A DNA stretch of 64,000 nucleotides from Flavobacterium soli DSM 19725 (GTDB lineage Bacteria > Bacteroidota > Bacteroidia > Flavobacteriales > Flavobacteriaceae). Positions within the stretch are counted from its first letter, which is position 1, and each line of letters begins with the position of its first letter. Positions 1 to 8,444 of the stretch are shown in pieces. The DNA is taken from positions 1 through 64,000 of the forward strand of contig NZ_AUGO01000003.1 in NCBI RefSeq assembly GCF_000422705.1. The letters are read 5' to 3'. Position numbers and translations under genes: made by a program. The notes under the pieces were generated by a model, which was not told where the DNA came from, did no database searches, and worked only from the letters and a program-made list of their open reading frames with translations.

Positions 1-174
1 CCATTCCTTTCCTTCATGCTTAGAGGCAGAATCCTGACTGGAATTCTATGTTTGATCCTGCAGATTACGCTAATAGGATGGATTCCGGCTGCAATATGGG
101 CGGTTCTTTCTTTGCAAAACGCTCGTGCCGAACGTAGAAACAGGGAATTGATTAGGGAACTGAGGAGAAAATAA
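1..174 (+). CDS. YqaE/Pmp3-family small membrane protein, C-terminal part
   Basis: Only the last 57 codons lie in the window; the start is off the left edge and the stop TAA is at 172-174. The visible part holds a long hydrophobic stretch and the segment GWIPAAIWAVL, which resembles the LGxxPGxxHA signature of the Pmp3/YqaE family. The tail is basic (RAERRNRELIRELRRK). Family members are proteins of about 50-70 residues with two membrane helices, often stress-induced in other organisms. The assignment rests on the hydrophobic pattern and the short signature. Confidence 0.55.
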   Translation, partial: PFLSFMLRGRILTGILCLILQITLIGWIPAAIWAVLSLQNARAERRNRELIRELRRK

Positions 175-218
175 AAAATGAAGTGCTTAAATTTAGCATC
201 ATAAATAAAAACAGCAAA

Positions 219-740
219 ATGTCTCCTATCACAATCACCAAAATAACACTTACTGCTATCGACCAACTGCAAAAGATTGGGAGACAAACTTTTTATGAAA
301 CCTTTTCGGAAGGAAACAGTGAGGAGAATATGCAGGACTATTTAGACACTGGATTTTCGCTCGAAAAACTAACTGCTGAACTCAATGACGAGCATACAAA
401 TTTCTATCTGGCTCAACTTGAAGGTGAGGTTATCGGTTATCTAAAACTGAACTTTGGAACTTCGCAAACGGAACTACAAGATGAAAAGGCAGTCGAAATT
501 GAACGTATCTATGTATTGAAGGATTTTCATGGCAAGAAAGTGGGGCAACTACTCTATGACAAAGCCATTGAAGTGGCCCGAGAAAGAAATGCAGAGTATG
601 TTTGGCTAGGAGTTTGGGAAGAAAACAAGAGAGCGATACAGTTCTACAAAAAAAATGGTTTTGTTGCCTTTGATCAGCATGTTTTTAAATTAGGCGATGA
701 CGAACAGATTGATATCATGATGAAATTGGAATTGAAGTAG
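219..740 (+). CDS. GNAT-family N-acetyltransferase
   Basis: A 173-residue protein of the GCN5-related acetyltransferase fold, which moves the acetyl group of acetyl-CoA to an amine. The central strand VEIERIYV followed by HGKKVG (about residues 104-109) is the pyrophosphate-binding motif A (Q/RxxGxG/A). The later segment AIQFYKKNGF is the usual motif B ending. The substrate cannot be told from sequence. A GTG at 183 would add 12 residues, but ATG 219 starts directly before the conserved beta strand and is preferred. The gene precedes a run of secreted proteins with no obvious functional link. Confidence 0.85.
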   Translation: MSPITITKITLTAIDQLQKIGRQTFYETFSEGNSEENMQDYLDTGFSLEKLTAELNDEHTNFYLAQLEGEVIGYLKLNFGTSQTELQDEKAVEIERIYVLKDFHGKKVGQLLYDKAIEVARERNAEYVWLGVWEENKRAIQFYKKNGFVAFDQHVFKLGDDEQIDIMMKLELK

Positions 741-759
741 TAATAAAAATTTATCCAAC

Positions 760-1257
760 ATGAAAAAAATTCTACTTATTCTTTTTTTCGCTCTCAGCAA
801 TAGTAGTTTTGCCCAAGAGCTTTTTCTTTATGAATTTGACGAAACACTTACATTAGAAATCCCAGACGATGCCGAAGAAGGCGAACTACAAGATGTAACT
901 TTTGTTAGAGGGCTAATTGATGACGGTTATATCACTGTCACAAAAGACAAATTAACTACAGGTGTTGTTGACCTAAAAGACTTTAATAATGAGGCCTTTT
1001 TTGAAGGAATAAAAAACGGTGTTTTAAAGAAAAGCAAAGGTGCAATCCTTAAAGACGCTATAATGGAAATAGATGGTGTAAAAGTGCTACACTTAACTTT
1101 TTCCTTAGAGATGGAAAAAGAGCTAAAAGTAGTAGAAATGTTTGCTTTTGTAAAAAAGCATTCTAGCTACCTCATTCAGCTTTTAGAATTTAAAAAAGAT
1201 TCTGATACATTTAAAACAACTAAAGAAAGGATTGTCAACTCCATAAACATACAATAA
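760..1257 (+). CDS. Secreted protein of unknown function
   Basis: A 165-residue protein with a clear signal peptide (MKKILLILFFALSNSSFAQ, cleavage after A18 likely). The mature part is acidic and mixes strands and helices. I recognise no family or catalytic motif. It starts 19 bases after the acetyltransferase stop and could be transcribed with it. Composition matches the next secreted genes, so 760-5306 may be an island of lineage-specific envelope proteins. Confidence 0.6.
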   Translation: MKKILLILFFALSNSSFAQELFLYEFDETLTLEIPDDAEEGELQDVTFVRGLIDDGYITVTKDKLTTGVVDLKDFNNEAFFEGIKNGVLKKSKGAILKDAIMEIDGVKVLHLTFSLEMEKELKVVEMFAFVKKHSSYLIQLLEFKKDSDTFKTTKERIVNSINIQ

Positions 1258-1292
1258 TTTAGAACTTAATAAGACTCTCTTTTTAACTAAAT

Positions 1293-1574
1293 ATGAACCT
1301 ACTAAAAAAAATTGCCGGAATCATTTTAATCCTTTTTGCTTGAATTCTTTCTCTAGCGGCTTTAGTATCTTTTATTAATGCGATTACAGCAACTATTGAC
1401 ACAATGGAAAAATTAGCTTCTGAAGGTATCGGTTATGCATTTGGTTCCTTATTTGGAATAGTACTAATTGGGGTTATCATTTATTTTATGTTTAAGATGG
1501 GATTGAAATTAATTAGCAAGAAAAAGATTGAAATGGAATCTATAGATAAAATGGAACTTGATGCTGCATTCTAG
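1293..1574 (+). pseudogene. Small two-helix membrane protein interrupted by an in-frame TGA
   Basis: An ATG at 1293 opens a frame (MNLLKKIAGIILILFA) that meets TGA at 1341-1343. It then continues without interruption for 76 more codons to TAG at 1572-1574. The continuation holds more hydrophobic sequence, including a helix GIVLIGVIIYFMF, and a basic-acidic tail. The two halves join in the same frame as a plausible 93-residue protein with two membrane segments, so a single-base nonsense change is the simplest reading. Translation could restart at an internal ATG (about 1404), giving a one-helix protein. No family recognised. Confidence 0.55.
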
Positions 1575-1625
1575 TAGTCACTTTTCATTGAAGCTGTTAC
1601 CATTACCTCTATTAAAATTATAACC

Positions 1626-2537
1626 ATGAATAAAAAAACACTCCATTTCATTATTGGCTTAACTTTTCTTTTTAATGCAACACATGCACAAGATTTCAAG
1701 AAAGAGTTTGATAATTTATTTCAAAAGCAAGACACCCTGGCACAACAACTTCTACTAGAAAAATGGGAGAAGGTAGCTCCTAATGATGCGGAACTATTTG
1801 TATCCAATTTTAATTTCTATGCAAATAAAAGTCGCAAAGAAGTAATAGCACTTGGACAAGATCCACAAGGTGATACTGTTTTTCAACTTATGGATCAAGA
1901 TTCTACCAAAACCGATCCTGTTGGTTTTATATATGGAGAAGCCTATTATGATCAACAAGTAGTTCAAAAAGCATTTGAATGGATTAGGAAAGGAGTCAAA
2001 ACACATCCTAACCGATTGGATATGCGATTTGGAGAGATTTATTTATATGGAGAACTAGAAGATTACTCCTCTTTCACTACTGCAATTATAGAAACACTAG
2101 ATTACTCCAACAAAAACCAAAATAAATGGATTTGGTCGAACAACAAACCGCTCGATGATGCAAAGGATTTCATGTTAGGATCCATTCAGAGTTATCAATT
2201 ACAGCTTTATAATACAGAAAACAACGATCTACTTAATAACATGAAGCAAATTGCCACAGCTGTACTAAAGTATTATCCAGACAACATTGAGAGTTTATCA
2301 AATATTTCAATTGTATTCATGATTCAAAAAGAATACGACAAAGCACTCGAATCTCTTCTAAAAGCAGAAAAATTGAATTCTAATGATCCGATTGTTCTGA
2401 GTAATATTGCACATGCTTATAAACTAAAAAATGATACTGCAAGTGCTATCAAATATTATAAAAAAACCATTGAACTAGGTGACGAACAAATGCAAGAATT
2501 TGCAAAGAGACAAATCGACTTGCTTCAAAATAAATAA
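1626..2537 (+). CDS. Secreted TPR-repeat protein
   Basis: A 303-residue exported protein with a signal peptide ending near ATHAQ (residue 22). The C-terminal third (about residues 220-295) contains two tetratricopeptide repeats with the typical A/L/Y/A/A spacing, for example YDKALESLLKAEKLNSNDP and ASAIKYYKKTIELGD. TPRs mediate protein-protein contacts. The N-terminal two thirds are unclassified. It is probably a periplasmic scaffold; nothing indicates its partner. It sits between other secreted genes of unknown role. Confidence 0.7.
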   Translation: MNKKTLHFIIGLTFLFNATHAQDFKKEFDNLFQKQDTLAQQLLLEKWEKVAPNDAELFVSNFNFYANKSRKEVIALGQDPQGDTVFQLMDQDSTKTDPVGFIYGEAYYDQQVVQKAFEWIRKGVKTHPNRLDMRFGEIYLYGELEDYSSFTTAIIETLDYSNKNQNKWIWSNNKPLDDAKDFMLGSIQSYQLQLYNTENNDLLNNMKQIATAVLKYYPDNIESLSNISIVFMIQKEYDKALESLLKAEKLNSNDPIVLSNIAHAYKLKNDTASAIKYYKKTIELGDEQMQEFAKRQIDLLQNK

Positions 2538-2591
2538 ATAGTAGACAAATCGATTTGATGTACTTGCCAGCATTATAAAAAAAGTTAAATC

Positions 2592-4523
2592 ATGAATAAA
2601 CTATTATTTCTATTTTGTTTCATCACAACCTTTCAAGTAAAAGCAGATTCTTGGATTGATCCGTCTTGGAAAAAAATGCTAGACGATTCAGATCAAATTG
2701 CTTTAGTAGAATATTCTTCAGATGGAGAATTTAGAGCCAATGCAAAAGTAATAACGACTTACAAAGGAACACTAAATGAAGGGGAAGAAATTTGGATTTC
2801 AGGATTTAGCAATCGCTACGGCCCGATTGACAAAATGACTAAAGGAAGCCGGTATTTAGTTTTTCTAAACTTAAACAAACCTAACAAGGAAAATCTTGAT
2901 TATTGGAAAGAAAAATTAATTGAAGAGCCTGACTTGAAAAATTTTGTCAATGCCTATAAAAATAAAAAATCGTTTTATGTCTGGTCACCAACATCGGGGG
3001 ATTTAAAGGTAGAGGATAAAAAAATCCAGTATGATTTAATTCAAACAACTTATTATAAGGGACAAACCTACTATTCCCTAAAAGAATTTGAGGAATTTTT
3101 AAAATTCTATTACAAAACAAAGGGCAATCAAGGGTTTTTAAAAAAACTAACTACAGCAATTGAGAATGTAAATGAATCTGATTTAAATTCTCAGTATTTG
3201 ATGATGCTGTATTTATTGGAGTATACTAAATATATTGACAGCTATGAATCATATATCAAAATACAAAATCCTTCTTCAAAATATGCCCTTGTTCAGATTA
3301 TGGGCAATATTAAAACAGAGCAATCAAGAAATGTATTAATAGCATTACTTGATGATGAAAATACAATCGTACAAGGAGAAGTTGTTAGACAACTTAAAAA
3401 TGAAAATATAGAAATTGTAGCACCCATCTTGTTGAATAAGTTGAAGTCTTCCGCCGAAGGAAATTTTGGCCCTTCAAGCCTCATGGATCCTGTGATGAAC
3501 AGAATTGACGGAGGTAAAACAGAAATCATTGCAACACTTGGAGAATGGAAATACAAACCAGCAGTTCCAGAACTGTTATTATTGCTTGACACGGATGATG
3601 AGGAACAGTTTAATCTTGTGATTGCTGCAATTAAAAAAATTGGAAGTAAGGAATACATAAAGTATATTAACAAACATCTGGATAATAAGAATGACAAATT
3701 AATTTTTCAAATATCCATGATGATTGCTGACGATAATTTGACAGAATGCTTGCCAAGCTTTAAAAACTACATTTCAACTTGCAATAGAAACAAGCATTCT
3801 AGTCCAGATTATACGATATCTATCTGCTGTGGTATTGGAAAGTTTAACGATGATGCTACAGTTTCATTTTTACTAACCGATTATGAAAAGTTTTTCACTT
3901 ACAAAGATACTCTTGACAGCAGAAATCAAAAAAGCTGGCACAATCAGTACATACAAACATTTGCTACATTAAAAATCAAGGAAGCTAGACATAGTATATA
4001 TAAATCTATTTTTGATTGGCATGGAATAAATGAAGATTTTGGGAAAAGTAAAATACTTTTCGAGATTAAAAAGAATTCAGAGGAAAGTTTTAAGAAAAAT
4101 TTTTCTCCGAGTTTAAGCAAAAATGGATATGAACTCACTCATGTTATAGCATTTATTGAAAACACAAAAGAAGTATTGGCTGGAAAAAATCCTCAACTAA
4201 AATTTCTAATAGAGGTAAGAATCCCTTCAAATCATCAGGTGAAAATTAATTTTCAAGAAATTATCCAAGAAATTAAACTGCCAGAAGCAAACATTTCTTT
4301 TCGATATAATGATGGCGTATATCACGATGATATAGAAGATAGATTTAGCAAGAGTATCTCGTCCACACCCTTAACAAAATTCATTGAATATGCCCAACTA
4401 ATGCCTAATCAAATGGATGTAGATTTTTTCCAAAATATTATAGATAGTAATTTTTACATTGGCGACCTAAAAGACGACATTGTCAAAGCAGTAACAGAAA
4501 TAAAAAAACAATTAGCAAAATAG
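2592..4523 (+). CDS. Secreted protein with HEAT-like repeats
   Basis: A 643-residue protein with a signal peptide (MNKLLFLFCFITTFQVKA). Residues about 25-100 form a strand-rich domain with VITTYKGTL and GSRYLVFLNL, a pattern seen in small secreted domains preceding repeats. Residues about 230-390 show helical repeats of HEAT type (ALVQIMGNIKTEQSRNVL, VIAAIKKIGSKEYIKYI). No catalytic residues are evident. HEAT arrays usually bind other proteins. Its start context resembles that of the TPR gene upstream, and the two may work together, but that is a guess from adjacency. Confidence 0.6.
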   Translation: MNKLLFLFCFITTFQVKADSWIDPSWKKMLDDSDQIALVEYSSDGEFRANAKVITTYKGTLNEGEEIWISGFSNRYGPIDKMTKGSRYLVFLNLNKPNKENLDYWKEKLIEEPDLKNFVNAYKNKKSFYVWSPTSGDLKVEDKKIQYDLIQTTYYKGQTYYSLKEFEEFLKFYYKTKGNQGFLKKLTTAIENVNESDLNSQYLMMLYLLEYTKYIDSYESYIKIQNPSSKYALVQIMGNIKTEQSRNVLIALLDDENTIVQGEVVRQLKNENIEIVAPILLNKLKSSAEGNFGPSSLMDPVMNRIDGGKTEIIATLGEWKYKPAVPELLLLLDTDDEEQFNLVIAAIKKIGSKEYIKYINKHLDNKNDKLIFQISMMIADDNLTECLPSFKNYISTCNRNKHSSPDYTISICCGIGKFNDDATVSFLLTDYEKFFTYKDTLDSRNQKSWHNQYIQTFATLKIKEARHSIYKSIFDWHGINEDFGKSKILFEIKKNSEESFKKNFSPSLSKNGYELTHVIAFIENTKEVLAGKNPQLKFLIEVRIPSNHQVKINFQEIIQEIKLPEANISFRYNDGVYHDDIEDRFSKSISSTPLTKFIEYAQLMPNQMDVDFFQNIIDSNFYIGDLKDDIVKAVTEIKKQLAK

Positions 4524-4625
4524 TACCTATTGCAAATTATAAAAACTATCATAGAAAATTTATAGCTTTACAATACACTAAAAATCATTAAACAACTTCA
4601 ACCTATCAAATTAAAATTGGCAAAC

Positions 4626-5306
4626 ATGAATACGATTAAATTTAAGAAACAATTTATCACCTTTATTTTAGCACTAACATGTTGCTTATCATTCGGACAA
4701 AACTTTGAGGGTTGGATTACCTACAAACTAGAAGCTCTAAATCCAAACCCAGAAATGATTCCTGACAGTACTTGGCAAAAAGGCATTAAAGAGCAGTTTG
4801 GAGAACGAGGCTATATCCTTCAAAAGTATTTTTACAAAAAAGATAAATATGTATCTCAAATGGAAATAGGAACTCAAAAAGGATTTCAAGCGTTTAATCC
4901 TAAAGATAAATTACTCTACTCTTGGGGAATGAATTCAGACACAGCGGTAACCGTTGACAGTAAAATGTACCTTGACGCTTTTAAAGAAATCCTCGAGAGT
5001 GACAAGACCGAAACTATATTAGGAATACCATGCAAGTCTGTTATCGTCAAGTCAAATATGGGAGAAATGACACTCTGGTACAATCCTAATTATTTTAAAA
5101 TGGATGCTGTATTATTCAAAGGACACAAATACGGACATTGGGAAGAAATCTTAAAAAAGATTGGTTGTCTACCTTTAAAAATGGAGCAGAAAGGTTTTAT
5201 GGCTCATACAGTGCAAACCATATTAGAATATAAAGTAGAAACTCTCGATGACGCTTTATTTACTATTCCAAAATTCAAGGAACTCATAAAAAACCCTATG
5301 AATTAA
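4626..5306 (+). CDS. Secreted protein resembling the DUF4412/GLPGLI type
   Basis: A 226-residue exported protein with a signal peptide ending near LSFGQ. The start is ATG 4626; a TTG three codons earlier is less likely. The body has the beta-rich order typical of Bacteroidota DUF4412 and GLPGLI proteins: an opening GWITYKL strand, a middle [13 protein letters not shown] strand pair, then [10 protein letters not shown]. The GLPGLI signature itself is absent, so family membership is only suggestive. Function unknown; likely periplasmic or outer-membrane associated. Confidence 0.55.
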   Translation: MNTIKFKKQFITFILALTCCLSFGQNFEGWITYKLEALNPNPEMIPDSTWQKGIKEQFGERGYILQKYFYKKDKYVSQMEIGTQKGFQAFNPKDKLLYSWGMNSDTAVTVDSKMYLDAFKEILESDKTETILGIPCKSVIVKSNMGEMTLWYNPNYFKMDAVLFKGHKYGHWEEILKKIGCLPLKMEQKGFMAHTVQTILEYKVETLDDALFTIPKFKELIKNPMN

Positions 5307-5329
5307 AAGCTATATTAAACCCTCCAAAA

Positions 5330-5680
5330 ATGGAAAACACACGAATATTTAAAATGGCTTTCGCCAAAGTATATCCGATGTATATCAACAAAGCAGAAAA
5401 AAAGGGCCGAACGAAAGAAAAAGTCGACCAGATCATTTACTGGCTGACGGGATATGATGAAAAAACCTTTCAAGAACACCTCGAAAAAGAGACTGACTTT
5501 GAAACTTTTTTTGCACAAGCACCACAACTCCATCCAAATGTATCGAAAATCACAGGTGTCATTTGTGGCTATCGTGTCGAGGATATACAAGATCCGCTGA
5601 TGCAAAAAATCCGATACCTCGACAAATTGATTGACGAACTGGCTAAAGGAAAAACGATGGAGAAGATACTGAGGAGCTAA
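5330..5680 (+). CDS. DUF2200 family protein
   Basis: A 116-residue cytoplasmic protein. The opening [20 protein letters not shown], then [13 protein letters not shown], and the late segment [20 protein letters not shown] match the DUF2200 family as I know it, nearly end to end. The family has no established biochemical role. A strong intrinsic terminator follows, so it ends its transcription unit 130 bases before the oxidase promoter. Confidence 0.8.
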   Translation: MENTRIFKMAFAKVYPMYINKAEKKGRTKEKVDQIIYWLTGYDEKTFQEHLEKETDFETFFAQAPQLHPNVSKITGVICGYRVEDIQDPLMQKIRYLDKLIDELAKGKTMEKILRS

Positions 5681-5725
5681 GCTTCCTTTCCTAATCAGCA
5701 TTTATAGTACATAATTCAACTACAC

Positions 5726-5753
5726 AACCGCAAAAATTCTTTGCGGTTTTTTT
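5726..5753 (+). terminator. Intrinsic terminator after the DUF2200 gene
   Basis: AACCGCAAA (5726-5734) pairs perfectly with TTTGCGGTT (5740-5748) over a 5-nt loop and runs into a T tract. It insulates the oxidase cluster from the accessory genes on its left. Confidence 0.85.
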
Positions 5754-5764
5754 ATTGCCACTTT

Positions 5765-5783
5765 CTTCCATCTCCCATCTTCC
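5765..5783. repeat. Dispersed CTTCCATCTCCCATCTTC repeat, copy 1
   Basis: The 18-mer CTTCCATCTCCCATCTTC at 5765-5782 recurs at 11335-11352 and, inverted, at 11266-11283, so copies lie on both sides of the core oxidase genes. It falls between a terminator and the FNR box and has no coding role. Confidence 0.7.
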
Positions 5784-5812
5784 AACTTCCCTCCCCAATA
5801 TTTTCTCCCAAG

Positions 5813-5857
5813 TATGATATATATCATATTTTACCCCGAACCTCAACCCTAACTTTG
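5813..5857 (+). promoter_or_regulatory. FNR-type promoter of the cbb3 oxidase operon
   Basis: TATGATATATATCATA (5813-5828) is a perfect palindrome containing TGAT-N4-ATCA, the core of FNR/ANR-type sites. A Bacteroidetes -7 element, TAACTTTG (TAnnTTTG), lies at 5850-5857. The inner 14-mer (5814-5827) is separated from the TTTG by 26 nt. If transcription begins about 5 nt after the -7 element, the palindrome centre is near -41, the classical activating position for FNR-family proteins. hemN and the 608-residue gene have the same arrangement. Confidence 0.8.
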
Positions 5858-5876
5858 CTGAACACAAACTAGAGGT

Positions 5877-6068
5877 ATGAGTGTCATTTATCTATTAATC
5901 TCCATCAGCATCGTTGTAGCCATAGGCTTTTTTATCGCTTTTATCACGGCGGTAAAAACAGGGCAGTATGACGACGATTATACGCCATCGGTCAGAATGC
6001 TTTTTGACGATGAGCTAAAAAAGAACAACCAAAAACAAATACAAACAACAGCAGAAAAAAAAGTTTAA
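5877..6068 (+). CDS. ccoS: cbb3 oxidase assembly protein CcoS
   Basis: A 63-residue protein with one N-terminal membrane helix (residues about 3-25) followed by GQYDDDYTPSVRMLFDDE, the conserved acidic stretch of CcoS. CcoS is needed for cofactor insertion into cbb3-type oxidases. It begins about 15 nt after the predicted transcription start, is first in the operon, and ends two bases before ccoNO. The copper ATPase gene ccoI, often just upstream in this phylum, is not here. Confidence 0.9.
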   Translation: MSVIYLLISISIVVAIGFFIAFITAVKTGQYDDDYTPSVRMLFDDELKKNNQKQIQTTAEKKV

Positions 6069-6070
6069 CC

Positions 6071-8263
6071 ATGGAAATGCAACAATTTTATTACGACAAC
6101 AAAATTGTAAAGAAGTTCATCTATGCTACGATCCTTTTCGGGGTGGTAGGGATGGCAGTTGGGCTATTATTGGCCATCCTCTTTTTATTCCCTAACCTCA
6201 CCGACGGAATTTCGTGTCTGAGTTTTGGGCGATTGCGACCTTTACACACCAATGCAGTAATCTTCGCCTTCGTTGGGAATGCGATGTTTGCCGGAATCTA
6301 TTATTCGCTTCAGCGATTATTAAAGGCCAGAATGTTCAGCGATTTCCTGAGCAGTCTGCACTTTTGGGGTTGGCAATTGATTATTGTAGCGGCAGCTATT
6401 TCACTTCCTTTAGGCTACACCTCATCAAAGGAATATGCCGAATTAGAATGGCCAATCGATATTGCAATCGCTCTCATCTGGGTGGTTTTTGGTATCAACA
6501 TGATTGGAACCATTATCAAGAGAAGGGAACGCCACATGTATGTCGCGATCTGGTTCTACTTGGCCACTTTTGTAACCGTTGCCGTTTTGCACATCTTTAA
6601 TAGTTTGGCTTTGCCTGTTTCGGCTCTAAAAAGCTACTCTGTTTATGCAGGTGTTCAGGATGCCTTGGTGCAATGGTGGTATGGTCATAATGCGGTTGCC
6701 TTTTTCCTGACCACACCCTTCCTTGGGTTGATGTATTATTTTGTTCCGAAAGCTGCCAACCGTCCGGTGTATTCTTATCGGCTTTCTATCATTCACTTCT
6801 GGTCGTTGATTTTTATTTACATCTGGGCTGGACCTCACCATCTTTTATATTCGGCTTTGCCTAACTGGGCTCAAAACCTAGGAGTGGTATTCTCAATCAT
6901 GCTAATTGCTCCATCTTGGGGTGGTATGATCAACGGATTATTGACTTTGAGAGGGGTTTGGGATAAGGTTCGTGTAGAGCCTGTTTTGAAATTCTTCGTG
7001 GTAGCCATTACCGGTTATGGTATGGCGACTTTTGAAGGACCGATGCTTTCGCTTAAAAACGTAAACGCCATCGCCCACTTTACCGATTGGATCGTAGCAC
7101 ACGTTCACGTTGGGGCCTTGGCCTGGAATGGTTTCTTGGCTTTTGGTATGATTTATTGGTTGATTCCGAGAATGACAAAAGGACCTTTGTTTTCAACAAA
7201 ACTGGCTAATTTCCACTTCTGGATCGGAACATTGGGAATCATTATTTACACCCTTCCGATGTATGTTGCCGGATTTGCTCAGGCTTCTATGTGGAAACAA
7301 TTCAACCCAGACGGAACCCTGATGTATGGCAACTTCTTGGAAACCGTGACGCAAATTATGCCAATGTATTGGATGCGAATGATCGGTGGATGCATGTACA
7401 TCTTCGGGATGTTTGTCTTGGTGTATAACATCATTCAAACCATGAGAGCCAATAGCACGGTAGAAGACGAATTGGCGGAAGCTCCAGCGTTGCAAAAAAT
7501 CAGCAAAGGTAGAATCAAAGGCGAAAAATTCCACCCTTGGTTAGAAAGAAGACCAATCCAATTGACCATTTTAGCTACTGTTGCCATCTTGATTGGTGGT
7601 ATCATTCAGATTGTTCCTACGATCATGGTCGATTCTAATATCCCTACTATTGCCAGTGTGAAACCCTATACACCGCTTGAACTGGAAGGTCGTGATTTAT
7701 ATATCCGTGAAGGTTGTGTGGGATGCCACTCTCAAATGGTTCGCCCTTTTAGAAGCGAGGTCGAACGTTATGGACCACAATCTAAAGCGGGAGAATTTGT
7801 ATACGATCATCCTTTCCTTTGGGGTTCTAAAAGAACAGGTCCGGATTTGTTGAGAGTCGGACAAAAATACAACGACAACTGGCACTTCAACCACATGTGG
7901 GATCCACAAAGTACCTCATCAGGTTCCATAATGCCTGGTTATAAATGGTTGTTTGATAATGAGGCAATGGACATCTCGGATATCGAAACCAAGATGAAAA
8001 CCATGCAAAAATTGGGTGTTCCCTATTCTGATGCTGAGGTTGCCAATGCAAAAAGCAGTATTCAGAAACAGGCAATCGCCATCGAAAAAAACTTGTACAG
8101 TGATCCTGATTTTGTAAAAAGTTATGAAAACAGCAGAAAATCGGCTGCAGCCAAAGGTGAAGCATTTGTTCCTATGCATCAAAGGGAAATCACAGCCTTG
8201 ATTGCCTATTTGCAACGATTAGGTACTGATATTAAAATAAAAGACAACATTAAAAAACAATAG
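6071..8263 (+). CDS. ccoNO: Fused cbb3 cytochrome c oxidase subunits I and II (CcoNO)
   Basis: A 730-residue fusion of the catalytic heme-copper subunit CcoN (about residues 1-475) and the c-type cytochrome CcoO (about 500-730). Metal ligands are present: His59 in LHTNAV for low-spin heme b, His206 and the pair His256-His257 for CuB, His344 for heme b3 and His346 for low-spin heme b (AHVHVG). The CcoO part has an anchoring helix and the heme c site CVGCH at 549-553, with downstream Met residues as candidate axial ligands. It reduces O2 to water at high affinity in the inner membrane. The CcoNO fusion is usual in Bacteroidota. Confidence 0.95.
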   Translation: MEMQQFYYDNKIVKKFIYATILFGVVGMAVGLLLAILFLFPNLTDGISCLSFGRLRPLHTNAVIFAFVGNAMFAGIYYSLQRLLKARMFSDFLSSLHFWGWQLIIVAAAISLPLGYTSSKEYAELEWPIDIAIALIWVVFGINMIGTIIKRRERHMYVAIWFYLATFVTVAVLHIFNSLALPVSALKSYSVYAGVQDALVQWWYGHNAVAFFLTTPFLGLMYYFVPKAANRPVYSYRLSIIHFWSLIFIYIWAGPHHLLYSALPNWAQNLGVVFSIMLIAPSWGGMINGLLTLRGVWDKVRVEPVLKFFVVAITGYGMATFEGPMLSLKNVNAIAHFTDWIVAHVHVGALAWNGFLAFGMIYWLIPRMTKGPLFSTKLANFHFWIGTLGIIIYTLPMYVAGFAQASMWKQFNPDGTLMYGNFLETVTQIMPMYWMRMIGGCMYIFGMFVLVYNIIQTMRANSTVEDELAEAPALQKISKGRIKGEKFHPWLERRPIQLTILATVAILIGGIIQIVPTIMVDSNIPTIASVKPYTPLELEGRDLYIREGCVGCHSQMVRPFRSEVERYGPQSKAGEFVYDHPFLWGSKRTGPDLLRVGQKYNDNWHFNHMWDPQSTSSGSIMPGYKWLFDNEAMDISDIETKMKTMQKLGVPYSDAEVANAKSSIQKQAIAIEKNLYSDPDFVKSYENSRKSAAAKGEAFVPMHQREITALIAYLQRLGTDIKIKDNIKKQ

Positions 8264-8265
8264 CT

Positions 8266-8436
8266 ATGTTCGAAGCAATCAAACACAATATGGAAACCAT
8301 AGCAGGAGTAGAAATCTATCCGATCCTTTCCTTGCTGATCTTCTTTCTGTTCTTTTTGGCACTTGGCATCTGGGTGTTCTCCTATAAGAAAGAAAAAATC
8401 GAAGAGCTGAGCCAGATTCCACTGAACCATAAATAA
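8266..8436 (+). CDS. ccoQ: cbb3 oxidase subunit IV-like protein (CcoQ/FixQ)
   Basis: A 56-residue protein starting at ATG 8266, two bases after the ccoNO stop, and ending eight bases before ccoP. It has a short N-terminal segment, one strongly hydrophobic helix (YPILSLLIFFLFFLALGIWVF is the region, residues about 18-38) and a charged tail YKKEKIEELSQIP. Size, topology and position between ccoO and ccoP are those of CcoQ, which stabilises the complex. Sequence is weakly conserved in this family, so the call leans on context. Confidence 0.8.
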   Translation: MFEAIKHNMETIAGVEIYPILSLLIFFLFFLALGIWVFSYKKEKIEELSQIPLNHK

Positions 8437-8444
8437 TCAAAGTC

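Noticed and set aside
1341..1343. TGA read as selenocysteine or by recoding
   Set aside because: It lies inside a hydrophobic helix, no downstream SECIS-like hairpin was seen, and no Sec-type family fits; a nonsense change is simpler.
760..5306. Prophage or secretion-effector island
   Set aside because: No integrase, phage structural gene, attachment repeats or tRNA border was found; only secreted proteins of ordinary composition.
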